Below, in pieces: positions 22,935-34,765 of a stretch of DNA of 64,000 nucleotides. The notes beneath the pieces were generated by a model that searched no databases, was not told the origin of the DNA, and worked only from the letters and a program-made list of their open reading frames with translations. The position numbers and the translations under genes were made by a program. How positions within the stretch are numbered: the first letter of the stretch is position 1; each line of letters opens with the position of its first letter. Source of the DNA: Coriaria nepalensis (Eukaryota > Streptophyta > Magnoliopsida > Cucurbitales > Coriariaceae); the NCBI GenBank assembly GCA_027186245.1, contig CP114490.1:4231001-4295000 (forward strand), read 5' to 3'.

Positions 22935-24724
22935 AAGGCCGGGGCGATCACATACGCCATTTTTCTCTATACCTATAGTCCTAATCATAATTATAACGCC
23001 TGGACTTCGATTAATTAATATTGAGAGTTAGGATAAGGTTCCGAGCCAGCCAACCTCAATTATTCACATATAATATATATATATATATATATAATTTTTT
23101 TTAATTATTTATAATTTAATACTAATTAGATATTTAAACTAATAATAACTCAATTTAAATGGATTTGAAACGATCATATAAATTCAAACCGAAATATCAA
23201 AAAATTAACAATTTTAATCGACCACAACCCGAGTTTAGTCCAGACCCATACCGAGTTCAGTTATCATTTAAGTAGTTAATATATTATGTCTGAAATCCGT
23301 GAAATTTATATGGTAGGTAGGTATGGTTGTACATACATTATCTAATAATTAACCCGTTCGATTCAAATCACTATTATTAGAGTTATGATTATCTCTCTAA
23401 ACTTGATTGATTTGATGCTCCATTATTATCTCTCTTGATCTTGATCTTGATCTGGATCTAATCTGATTAGTTATTGCGTATGGATACTCAAGAACAATAA
23501 ATTATCTACCTAAGCTGGATATATCTGTGTTAATTTAAGTTTTATTTTTTTTATATAGTTTCAATGATATTTCTTAATTTATCTAAACGAAATTTAAATC
23601 ATCGGCACTAAACTTTTTAAAAATAATAAGGAAAAAAAACCCAATCACCGATTGATCAATCCGTTTGTTCGTGAGGAAACGTCAAATTGATCGAATCCCG
23701 TTTTTTGTGAGATCGATCCATTCAGATTCTTCACGAAAAATCAATCGATTCAATTTGAATAATTTACCAAAAAATTAGATTGTTCAATCAATTTTTCTAT
23801 AAAAAAAAAAAAATCAAACCTGACTCCAAAACAATGACATCATCCTTGGAAGGGTCATGTGTACTGGGGTAAGATATATGTTTGAATAGTAAGCTACCTG
23901 TCTATACTCAGGGATCTTTAAATAATCTTTGTTGTATGTATGTGATGTCTTCTTTGTATGTAGATCTTGCACTCCCAACAGCGTCAACAAGTACAAGCAA
24001 TAATCCTGCTTCAACCTCAACAGATTTTGGGTCTCAATTTCCGCCAGGTTCAACCACAACCACCTCTGCCTCTACCTCCATTTCACCTTCTCTTAGACCC
24101 TTTGTAGGATGCATAAGTCTAGCCATCTACTTTGTCACCCAGAATATCTTCATCATTGACGTGTTAAACTAATGGTTACTCATGTCACGGCCTGACGGGT
24201 GGGGTAACCTGGGATTTCTACAAGGATCATAGTTTCATAGAGTATATCTAATCTTGTGGCTGCTATATATACCAAGGCAGTGATAGACTTACGCTTAGGC
24301 AGTGGTATTTTGATGTTAGGGTGACAATTGTTTCGAAAACATTGAAAAATAAAAATTAAAAATTAAAAAAATCCTAGGAGACATGAATGATAATAGTAAT
24401 TGAATGCTGAAAAATGTATTAACCTGTAATGTAGTCTCTACTTGCTTAAACTAGTAGTTTATCCATGCAATGCACGAGATAAATATGTACTTCTCAGAGA
24501 TACTTAATACTAGTAGTTTACCTGTAGTCTCTAGTATACAGGAATCATCCCTGTACTCATCTCTACTTGCTTAAATTACATGGCCTGACTGCTCCTACCA
24601 ATACTGCTTCAATATGAGCCACGTCTAGAAACAAAATGGCCACTGCCTTGTCGGTTTTGCTGATACACAGACAGATCCCACTAGTACCATCATATACACA
24701 AGAATAACTGCATAGACTGATCAT
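22935..24724. other. Intergenic, AT-rich
   Basis: Contains a TA dinucleotide repeat (about 23072-23092) and no supported gene apart from a possible exon fragment listed separately. The 24180-24724 part is the 3' flank of NEAP. Confidence 0.6.
23963..24172 (+). pseudogene. Possible last-exon fragment with Ser/Thr-rich tail and hydrophobic end
   Basis: Following a plausible 3' splice site (TATGTAG), a frame encodes a Ser/Thr/Pro-rich stretch (TASTSTSNNPASTSTDFG, PGSTTTTSASTSI) and then a hydrophobic end (FVGCISLAIYFV). This pattern resembles the C-terminus of GPI-anchored plant wall proteins such as X8-domain proteins. No upstream exons were found. Could be chance; low confidence. Confidence 0.25.
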
Positions 24725-27287
24725 TCATCTCTTGGAAAACACCACCAAGATCAACATTGACACAGAAACCACGACCTTGAAACCAGATGTTTCCCAAAAA
24801 TGTGATTTGTCAGTACCTGAAGTAGTTTCCCAATGTTTTGCTGCTAACTTATCCTTGAGTTCTTTCAGCTCTTTATCTTGTCTCCCAGTCATCTGGCATC
24901 CCAAAAATGTAAAAAGTCAACGACGAAAAAAGCGTAGTTAGTTACAGGACTAAATAGTGTTAGATGAACATGCAAGAAGGCACATGACCCTTTCATTAAC
25001 ACGAGGTAGAATTACCCTTTGGAGCTTTCGTGTCTTGGCACGAGCTTCCTGGAGACAAAATTCTAGCTTCAACACCTTCTTTTTAAGTTCCTGATCAGCA
25101 CACCGCTGCTTCTCCAACTGTCAGCCATAAAAAAAAGTTGCTATTAACAAATAGGCCAGTATGTAGAAGCTAGAGCATTTCCAAAAATGTCAAGCTACAA
25201 GTCCCTACTTGTGATTCCAAGTCCTTAGTTTTGAGTTTCCAGTGAGCAGACAATATCTTGATCTCATCTTTCAGTCTGGTTATTTCTTCATCTTTTACAG
25301 TCAACAGCTTGTTAATCTTGTCAAAATTCCTTGGAGAAACCTCATCCAAGATTTTCCTCAACTCACAATCCTTGCTTGATCCAGCCTTGGAGAGGGCTTC
25401 CATGATATCATGCTCGATTCGAGCCACTTCATCTTTGAGTTGCTTTTGTGAAGATTCCCTTGCCTGGAGATCCTTCTGTAGACATTCGAGTTGCTCTCCA
25501 AGCCAGGTGACACGATCCTCATGCTCTTTTAAAGCACCATTTTTTGCATCTAATTCCTTTAAGAGCACCAAGCACTGGACTTCTGCTGTTTGAGCAGATG
25601 CAGCACTAGCATCAGCAGTTGCTTGAGTAGCAGCAACCTGAGATTTCAGATCATCTAACTCGTGGAGATACTGCATCAAACATAACAATATTAAAAGTCT
25701 GACACAGCGAATAAAACTTCTATGATTAACTCATAGACAGCCATGCATGAGATGCGAGCTCATCATTTTAAGTCTGCTTCACTTTATTATGACCTTTTAA
25801 ATATCACATGCACCACGCCAGTTTTCAATACCGGACATTTTTAGATAGACACTCAAGCCTAAAGCACTATTTATGAATGCAATAATTTCATAGGGTAGAA
25901 TGAAGAAATAATGTACTGCATTCAGGAATTTGAAGATTAAATGAAATATTATTTTATTTCCACAACATCAAGCATGTTGATTTATGTATTGCAGTATCTC
26001 AAAAAAAAAAAAAAAACTACTAAACTTGACTTCATTAATTAGGGATCAATTATAACTAAATTGACAGCAAAGGCTATGAAAGAGAATCAAAGCTAAACAC
26101 TTAGTCAGCACTGTTTAACATTAAGATAGATTTCTCGATTTTGGAATCCAGAATTAAGTTTAGACTTCGGAACCTAAAACTCGTTTAGACATAGCAAGTC
26201 AATAACTTGAAAAGCTATGGATTGAATACTTGCCCGTTCAAGGCACTAGTCTGATTGAGGAAATATCAGGTTAGAAACCTAACCTATGTGTCAGCTCCTT
26301 CCGTCACACATGAGCAGCTAGATAATTTTTACCTAAAATATGGCAACTTGATTGATACTTTTTCATTACTTGAACCAAAAAAGAAAACGAATTGCTTATC
26401 CACAGAAAAGTTAACATGTTCTTTCTTTTAATCTGGAAGGGCAACATCTACAAACACCAAATGATCTCAAGAAACATGTGATACCATAAGAGATCATACA
26501 AATGGGGCATTTTCCGTGCACGTAATATCTTGTATAAGTAGACAAACACGAGAAGTATATGATAGCCCTCATTTTCTGCCCTTCTCCAGCTGCATCTAAG
26601 GATATATTAATAAAATAAACACAAAAAGGGCATCCTGCCAATTACACATCCATACAAAAAGGCATCCAAAAAGATGGACCCAGATGCGAAAAAACCCAAA
26701 TAATTCAAAAGTAGATGAACAATGAACGGAAGGATTGATGCCATATTTAGTGAATTACTTATGCAACAGAAAAAAGTATCTATCAAAAGCTAATAGGAAT
26801 GAAATGAAATGAGAAAATCACAGGAGTATGAGCAAGGGAAGAGGGTGTTATGAGTGGGGCACACCTTATCAGCAGTAGAAGCTGAGGCCTGAAGCTGCTC
26901 ATTCCTCTCCATCAACTTCTTCTGCATTCTCCCAATCTCATCTTCCATAAATTTAGCCACGATCTCCGCTTCCTGCCAAAAAAAAAGAAAAAAGAAACTC
27001 AAAATGAATTCAAATGAACTGACCTATCTAAAATGAAAGTAAATGGAAAAAGCCCAATCCAAGAAGAGCAAGATGCATGCCTGTCTCGTTAGGGCCTCTT
27101 TAGCATGGCATTGCTCTTGATAAGCAAGGCGGCTTCTAATGTCCTTCAGCTCCGCCGCCAAAGACACCACGTTCCGCCTAAAGCCCTGTTTTTTCTCATT
27201 CAAATCCTTCAGCAGAGGATCGATCTCCCTCACCGAGCTAGAAGATGAAGATGAAGCTGCTGCTGATTTCTCCGACGGCACAGACAT
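24725..27287 (-). CDS. NEAP: Nuclear envelope-associated protein NEAP (348 aa, 5 exons)
   Basis: Exons (minus): 27287-27081, 26972-26865, 25670-25209, 25117-25016, 24892-24725; 1,047 bp. NEAPs are plant inner nuclear-membrane coiled-coil proteins that interact with SUN proteins and affect chromatin and nuclear shape. Matching features: Ser-rich start then [15 protein letters not shown] and [13 protein letters not shown]; long coiled coil (about 30-290) with [26 protein letters not shown] and [26 protein letters not shown]; and a C-terminal tail [16 protein letters not shown] with a single membrane segment and final SKR. Length matches the Arabidopsis proteins. The first intron appears to start with GC (CAG/GCATGC at 27080) and end in AG; no in-frame GT donor is available nearby. 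Other introns are GT-AG. Homology is confident; the GC donor is inferred from frame and family continuity. Confidence 0.93.
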
Positions 27288-28349
27288 CAGAAAAAGAAAA
27301 GGGAAAAAATTATACTTATTTTCTTCTCCCCAACCTTTTTCTTGTATTAATTACTTCTGGGTCAGAACGGTAAAGGATCAGAGAACATGCGCCCGAGGTG
27401 ATGGAGCCGGAACAAGCGGACTCATCTCATGACTCAAATCAGAGCCCTTGTTCTGAAAGCAAACTATTATTTGTGTTCATATCTGCATGTGAAGTGATCG
27501 TTGCGCATTTAATTTTCTGAACTGTCTGCAACAGAGGATTAAAGAAAAAGGATAATTAATTAATAATTCAAAAATGGAAAATGAAATGACATTTTTTCAT
27601 ATGGGAAAAATGATATTGATATGGTAACTTATAAAACACCCAGAATATGGTTTGACAAAAAGAGATCACTTCATAGATGAAAACCCAGAAATTTTCTTAC
27701 CACTTTTCATTTTCTCGGGAAAAAAAAAATCTAGTCCAAGAAAACGCAACTTTTTTTTTTTTTGTGGCCTATAATTTAATACAAACCACCTCGATTATTA
27801 ATTTATTAATGAAGAAAGAGAAGCAAAGGCAACCTCAGCTAAATGGTAGTGTACAGTACGAAAACTGTTTAGTGGAAAGAGATTTGAACCTAAGATTCAA
27901 ACTTGAAGAAGCTGATTTCCGAGGTACCAGCTGACCAGACTGACTGAGAATAATTCTAGCCGGAGCAGAGCAGTCTCCGATTGACGGCGGAGATCCAATC
28001 TTCCGATGAAGCTTATGGCACACAGTGGATTTAGTATTCTCTAAATTTACGCTGAATAATTTGTAATAATGGAATTTTTTAAGTTTCGGTTTCAAATTTG
28101 GGCTTTGTCTTGTATTAGGATGAGCGTTTAGTTTGGAGAGAGAGAGGGTTGCTCTGTTTTCGCGGAGAGACATTGCACCCAATGCTAGAAGACAAAACGG
28201 GTTTTCTGGGTTCGGTTTTTCCCGAGCCTACTGGTTCGGATCATATTGACGATTTCCGAAGCTAATTCGTAAGTTTGATTGAGTTGACTGGCAATAGCCC
28301 CGCGCGCGGCAAATCCAAATTTTTTGTCTGACAGCTGTAATCCTAAAGA
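27288..28349. other. NEAP leader and upstream intergenic DNA
   Basis: AT-rich upstream region with homopolymer runs (A near 27720, T near 27750). Small open frames here have no motifs and are not supported. Confidence 0.5.
27840..27945 (-). repeat. Possible tRNA-like/SINE fragment
   Basis: On the minus strand there is an A-box-like GGTCAGCTGGTA and, about 45 bp later, a good B box (GGTTCAAATCT). No tail or target duplication was seen. Weak. Confidence 0.25.
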
Positions 28350-28410
28350 GTTGATGGATGGGCTTGGGCTTTTGTTTGTCTTATGGGCTGGGCCTCAAGT
28401 GGGCTGAGAT
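28350..28410. promoter_or_regulatory. TGGGCY (site II) cluster upstream of NEAP
   Basis: Five copies of TGGGCT/TGGGCC in about 60 bp, around 1.1 kb upstream of the NEAP start codon. The gene it serves is uncertain because of the distance. Confidence 0.3.
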
Positions 28411-29479
28411 TGAATTAATATACCAGATTTAGGATTAAGTTATGGTTTTGGATCAAGTGCTTACGAACTTTCAAGATATTAAGGGAAATCGTATAGTAAG
28501 TTTGAATCTTCATTATTATTATTATTATTATTATTAATGTATCTGCATGCATGTGCATGCACGTGCATGAACCTAGTTGCGAATTGCAATTTTGCAGTTA
28601 ACGAAAGATGATTAAAAAACTAAACCATAATTAATGTTAAATAATTAGTAAAATTAAAATAATAATAGTTGGGCCACCATGCATCCAAGTAATAATGAGT
28701 TTGACTACCCCATTTCAATTATATTAATTTTAATTTTATTTCTGTATAATAATATAATTGATTTGGAGCATTAAGATATGACCTCTAGCAATTAAATAAA
28801 AATAAATTATTCAAAAAATATAAATTTTGATTAATTTTTAAATTTTCAAATAATTATAATAAATATTTTAAAATTTAAAATAATAATAAACTACCTAATT
28901 TCATACAAAATAATTTAAAATTTAAAAATTTTACTTTAAATTAATTTTTTTTTCTTTTATTTTCAGCTTCAAAATTTTATTTTTAATACTTTTTATTTAA
29001 TTTTTATTTTATTTAATTTTTATTTTTTTTCAATTCTACACAGTTTCATCGCCATCTTCACTGACCCTTTCATCAAGAAGAGACCATGCACCTTTGTTTG
29101 AAAGCTGGAAGAGCAAGAGAGAAAGGGATGGAAGGCCATGCAACAATCGTCATTCATATTTCGAATCAAACCACCACAACCCGACCAACCCGTGACCCCG
29201 TTAAAAGCACCCTCTACATTTAATTTGAAGTCTATTGCCGGAATAGCTCACCTGCAAACAATCGGACGATGCAACCCAACAGAGAGAGAGAGAGAGAGAG
29301 TTGGTAGCAAAAGTGGAGGGATATTTATTGAACCATTTATTGACCTTGTTAATGATAGTGTCTGCATGCATTATTTTATTCTCATGCACATCCAAATTGC
29401 GACTTAACCAAAAGCTTTAAATGATGAGGGAGGGTGCTAGTTTACCTACCATACAAAATAAGGACTTACCCGATAGAAC
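28411..29479. other. AT-rich intergenic
   Basis: Contains ATT repeats (about 28512-28535), a long AT-rich stretch (28640-29040) and an AG dinucleotide run (29281-29300). No gene seen. The 3' end of the LINE lies near its right border but was not pinned down. Confidence 0.55.
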
Positions 29480-30837
29480 ACGCCAGCACCATTTAATCCT
29501 ATCCTCCAAGGGCTGAATAAAAAATCTAACACTGAATAAAGAGTTGTAATAATTCTAGACCTGATTTGCTATATCCCCTCCAATAAAGAGATGAAATAGA
29601 TCTTCGTATTGCCTGTGCACACAACAATAGGAAGCTGAGACCAAAGAGATGCACATCCTTCTAATGTCATGACCAACCCCCACTGCAATTTTGAAGACTT
29701 TCCAAGTAAAAATCTTGATCTTCGTTGGCAACTTCAGAGATCAAATCGCATCGAAATGGGGAAGATTAGTGCGGGGTTATTGTAGACCCTTCAACGCGGA
29801 TTTCACAAAGAAAAAACCATATTTGCTTGGGAGCTAGATTAGAGCATCATCATCAAAGGAAAAGTTGAGGTGGATTGCCTCGAGATAATCAGCCCCCTCT
29901 TCATTCCAATCCCCCACGCCTCCAATGTTCACAAGATTCATTTCTGCCACCGTAGAAATAGGACGGTTTTCCTACAAAAAAATCAGCAAGAATACCATAA
30001 CCGCAATCATCATGTGATGCAAACAGAAGTCACCAGGAAGAAGAAGCCCACTTGAGGATATTGTGGAAGGTCCACGAGATTAAAGCTCCAATCAAATTGG
30101 GTCAAAGATTTTCTTTTAATTAAGTTGTTAAATATATGTTAGTTATTAGGATGAAGTTGTTATTTCCATGTTTCTCTCATATTTCCTAGGTTAGTTTTGA
30201 TTCTGTTGTTTTGGTTATGTTTAAGTAGAGTAAATCAAATAAAGAGGGGTATATTTTATTGAGAAATTTTTCTTGTTGGAGAGAATCCACTTTTCCTTGG
30301 AAGAGAGTTCCAAAGCTTACTCTCGGGATTAACAAGAGGTTGATCAGGGAGGTTTGCACCATCATGTCAAAAAGAAATGAGAGACCCATCACCAACCACC
30401 AATTAAGATAGACGAGCAAACTCTTCCTTGTAATCTACCATGTCACTTCAAGCTATGGAACAACCTAAACTTTTCCACCGGAAGAAAAGAGGGAGATTAT
30501 GAGTATATATTGCCTTCATGTAATCGCAATTAAGAGAAGATTATGTGAGAAGGGTCCAAATTTCCTTGAGAATGAAAGCCCCTTTCATGTTTAAGAGGTT
30601 CCTCAAACCGACCCCACCTGAAGCCACCGAGTAAGAGATCTTATCCCAAGAAACCCAGTGACGTTTCCGCATGGTCCCAAACTCACCCTAGAAGAAATAT
30701 GGGCCGTAAGACTATGAATAAAATTTAACACGGTATTAGGAACAGAAGCAGCCGCTAGTAAATGCAAGGGCATAAAACCAATAACGTGTTTGAGAAAAGT
30801 AAGTCTTCCTCTAGCAGAGATGGAAATTTGTGTCTGC

Positions 30838-31575
30838 ATGGCACGCGCCCGGCCCGTAGATCTAGTTCAGTAGTTTATCTTTTTAATAATCTTATTTTTT
30901 TAAATTAGACATTCAGAAATCAGACTCACATTTTACTCATTTCATAACCACATAAGATAGCAGAGTAGCAGTTATAATAATCGATGAGTCAATAGAACAT
31001 TCAATCGATCGAGTAAATAAGAAGTTATGAATTGATTAGGCATTCGACCTATCGAGTATTATAATTGATAGTCTATGAAGTAAGTAATGATTGAATCTGA
31101 TTCAAAAAAATTGGATTATTAATGCATTAATAGTTAGTACCACTAAAATAAATAAATTATTTTACTACACATTATTAAAATAAATAAATAATCATTCTTA
31201 ATAATAAGTATTTAGTAAATTAGAAGTTAGTACTATTAATAATTAAAATTATAAATAAACTATAAAAAATATTAATTGGCCAAATAAGACTTGCATTAAT
31301 TGAAAAGTTTCAACATACAAAATGATTTTCGAAAAAAAAAGAAACTTTTAGGATTAGGAGGCCATTTTGGGTATGTGCCTCGTACAGGCCCAAAAGGGTT
31401 GTGTTGTGCTCCGGGTCGACCCGGCACGGCATGCCGACACGAAAAATCTGTGTCGTGCCATGTCGGTGCATGTGCCTGCATAATTGGGCACGCCACGGCC
31501 CGACACCCGTGTCATGCTTGTGCTCGTACCGTGTCGTGCGTGCTAATGTCGATCTGATTCATTTTGCCACCTTTA
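30838..31575. mobile_element. Insertion inside the LINE, GC-rich end, possibly hAT-like non-autonomous
   Basis: The LINE RT reading stops after KAKYLSLG (about 31580) and resumes at ARGRLTFL (about 30815), leaving about 740 bp of foreign sequence. Its interior is AT-rich. The right 180 bp (31380-31560) is GC-rich with repeated CGTGTCGTGC/GGCACGGC-type motifs, and GGCACGCGCCCGGCCCG sits at its left border. Such subterminal CGTG arrays are common in plant hAT-type non-autonomous elements. No clean terminal repeats or 8-bp duplication were confirmed. Confidence 0.45.
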
Positions 31576-31869
31576 TCTTCCAAGTGACAAGTACTTGGCC
31601 TTCAAACCCTCTAATCTTCGAGTAATATTCTCTACCATCACGTTATATTAGCTGATCATTATGAGTCCATATGAAATTTGGACCCCAAGGTAAATGAAAG
31701 GATAAGGTCCCTTCCAAAAATTGGTGGTATTTTGGATCATATTGACCTAGGTTATGGGGAAACCAAAATGGGTATAAAAATGATTCTTGTGGGGACTAAC
31801 CATCTAACTAGAAGCTAGTTGGTAAATCTCCAAAACCTTCATGAGATTTTGCAGAATAGACACCTCCCA

Positions 31870-31941
31870 ATTGCAAAAAATCAATGTATCATCTGTAAAA
31901 AATTAATTGCAAAAAATCAATGTATCATCTATAAAAAATTA
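31870..31941 (+). repeat. 36-bp tandem duplication across the LINE active-site box
   Basis: Two adjacent 36-bp copies (31870-31905 and 31906-31941) differing at one base. They duplicate the region encoding the YADD-equivalent motif DDTLIFCN. Post-insertional damage. Confidence 0.95.
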
Positions 31942-32446
31942 TGTGAGAAATTATAGGACAACCACTTTTCAAAATATAGGGTTAAATCAAACCACGATCG
32001 ACATAACTAGAAATAAGTCTGCTTAGGGCCTCTCTAGCAATAATAAACAATAAAGTGGAAATGGGATAACCTTATCTCAACCCACATATGCACATTTGAT
32101 AAGCACTCTCTAATAACATGGATAAAATCTTCAAAAAAACTAAAAGCCTTCAACACTTGAAAGAGAAAATTCCATTCCAATCTATCATATGCCTTCATTA
32201 ATTCAGCATAAAAATAATATTTTGGCCCCTAACATTTTTCCCCAAATCTTTCGTGAGTTCTTGAGCCAGATCCACTGCCACAACAATAGATCTTTCTTTG
32301 ACGAAACCATGTTGTTCAATAGAAATGATCAAAGGAAGAAGAGAAGCCAACCGATTCTGCAAAGCTTTTGTAAGAATATTATATGAGACATTGCATAAGC
32401 CAGTGGGCCGAAAATCATTTAGAGAATAAGGAACAGTTTTCTTAGG

Positions 32447-32451
32447 GATTA
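32447..32451 (+). repeat. Target-site duplication (left), GATTA
   Basis: GATTA directly left of the gypsy LTR terminal TG; the same five bases follow the right LTR at 41516-41520. Confidence 0.95.
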
Positions 32452-34530
32452 TGTGAGAACTTAGTCAAAATTTTTTTTTTTTTGAAAAGTCAAAGGTTTA
32501 AATAATAATAATAATAAGTTTAGGGGGTCAAATTATAAATCTTGAAATTGAAACCCTTTTGTTCTCTGCTCCTGCGATAAGAACCAATGAAGGAAAAGAA
32601 AAAAAAAATGATTTGCTCTCACCCTCCCTCTCCTCTCACCATCTCTCTCTCTCTCTCTCTCTCTCTCTAAATTCATGGCTAGAAACTTCAAATTCATAGC
32701 ATTTTCTTGAAATCTTGCATGGGTTGAGTTTGATTCTTCTCCAAATTTTAGAGATTACTCAAATTTCCTTCGGTTTTAGAGGTTGAAGGTAAGAACCTTA
32801 CTCCCAAAATTCCCGAAATCCATCTTCTTAGCTTAACGAAATTTGCTCATGATATCTTAAAGGTTTGAATCTATTAGTTTAATAATAGGTGTTAATTTAT
32901 TAAATTGATTTGAGAAAAAATTAGGGTTTGTGAAGGAATTATTAGGATATGGGTTAAATTGTAACAATTATGGTAGAATGAGAAATGAAGAAGGAGATGT
33001 TTTTATATATGGGTTGTTGGTAAATGAAAGCGATCATAGTAAAGTTGAAGTACTGTTAGATTAGTAGAATATTAGTTCATAAAATAAAAATCAAATTGGG
33101 ACAATTAGGGCTTATGAAGAATTATGTCTGGATTGGTCAAACTATTACCAGAATTAACTACAAAGTTAGCAGGCGATTTTATTGGAATTATAGTATTGAA
33201 GTTATAAATATGATGGATTGATTAAGTTAAGTTAGCTTTAATACCGGCTAACTAGTATTGTGACATTGAAGGGGCGGATCTAAATTTCTTATTTAGTCCT
33301 ATAGTTATTTACAATCGTAGCTATAATTATAAATTCTTTGTTTTTCGGAAATAGGTTCATCGCGAGCTCCGCCGCCGGAGTTCGGTTGAATCGCTTGCTT
33401 TTATAATTTTGACGTATCCCACTGTGAGTAAATGTTATATGGTTACATAAAGTATTTCAAATCCTTCATGCATGATAAATTATTTCGTGGGAATTAATTG
33501 ATTGGATATGGTAGTTTATGATTTGCTTATTGGATATAAGAAATTAAGTTCATATTGAATTTAAAGTATATTCATGTTTCATAATACGTACATGAACTCT
33601 TTGTGAAGACATGGTTGTCTTAAGTATTGTGATCATGAAGGAATTGAATGATTAGTGGGTGCGATTGTGCATATGGATTTGATTGCGATATGATTGCATA
33701 TTGTCTGATTGATTGTCAAGTCGTCAGGATAGCTGTAGCTATCAGCAGTGATGATAGCCTTGGTGCACCTTGATCTGTTATATATATATATATATATGAC
33801 GTTTGCAGAGTCACACAAGTATACTAATATTATAATTGTATATGGAAGGATAATATAACTAATGACTTGTGTGTGATGATGTGAACCCTTGCGTGGTTAC
33901 ATTGTGATGCTTTAATTGTGTTAGGTTGTCGAATTATGGTATCATGCAGTTAATGTATTTGACATAGGTGGTGGGAAATGATATGGGTATAATGATTGAT
34001 TTAGCTATATGAGTTTCTTTAGTGTGAAGTTAGTATATTATATTCGAACTTTATTAATGATTTATTTTTTTGTTGTGCATGTTTACAATAGTCTTATCCC
34101 GAAAATGTAACTATGTAATATTTATTCACTGAGTTTTAGCTCACACTCTCTTTTTGTTAAATTTTTCCTTTCTCCAGATAGTGGATTGTTCTTAGTTGGG
34201 CATCCGAGATACTCTGACAGGAGTTGACACTTCCTTTGTCGATTACTCCTTCTAGGTTGTTAGGAGTTTTCTTTTGATTCTTTTGTAGTCCATTTTTGAA
34301 ATGTAAATAGGGTTCATGTGGACTAGAAGGTCGCTCCGTCGAACATACTCAACATGTATAGTGATCTTAGTAATTAATGAAATGAGTTTTCATACTATAC
34401 AGTGATCTTAGTAATATACATATGTATATATATATATTGTTAAGTTTACATGGTACACTCAAAGGCTTATGCGGCCAAGGGAGTTATATAAAGGGTCACA
34501 TGCCGGTCACAAGAGGTTTGGGTCGTGACA
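32452..34530 (+). repeat. 5' LTR of the gypsy element (2,079 bp)
   Basis: TGTGAGAAC to GTCGTGACA. Contains a CT run (about 32641-32670), an AT run (33779-33797) and a short one near 34424. It matches the 3' LTR over its whole length with scattered substitutions and small indels, concentrated in the first 430 bp. Confidence 0.96.
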
Positions 34531-34534
34531 AACT

Positions 34535-34546
34535 TGGTATCAGAGC
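34535..34546 (+). other. Primer-binding site of the gypsy element
   Basis: TGGTATCAGAGC four bases after the LTR end; initiator-Met tRNA type. Confidence 0.9.
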
Positions 34547-34765
34547 TTAGGCTTTAGGTCCAAAATTATATGTCGATGAAGCAAGGTGTTAGGTAGTATC
34601 TTGGTTGTTGTATGTACCCGGGCATATTTACAATCAAAATACTAGTCGATTTCTGATAGGTTATTCAGTATCTAGTCTCCTTGAAATTTTCTTGCCATTA
34701 GTGTCATTTCTTCATATTCATTCTAACGTATCCTAAATATCAAAGTTATTGTTTAATTAGGTAAT

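Larger units (their letters stand above)
29480..32446 (-). mobile_element. LINE (non-LTR retrotransposon), 3' part: RT and zinc-binding region
   Basis: Read on the minus strand from 32446: IPKKTVPYSLNDFRPTGLC, EQHGFVKERSIVV and YDRLEWNFLFQ (RT fingers/palm), then a degenerate FADD-type box (TDDTLIFCN, about 31930-31880). GPYPFIYLG and LEGLKAKYLSLG follow. After an insertion come ARGRLTFLKHVIGFMPLH (about 30810-30760), HWVSWDKISYSVASGGVGL (about 30650), VGDGSLISF (about 30400), DDALI (about 29850) and the zf-RVT-like LPTKIKIFTWKVF (about 29740). Many stops and frameshifts make it inactive. Its 5' part continues at 41521-42398; the two halves join at the RT N-terminal segment once the gypsy element is removed. 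Confidence 0.9.

Noticed and set aside
27677..27934. 85-codon plus-strand frame upstream of NEAP
   Set aside because: Built from homopolymers and AT-rich DNA, no motif and no splice support; it overlaps a tRNA-like fragment.
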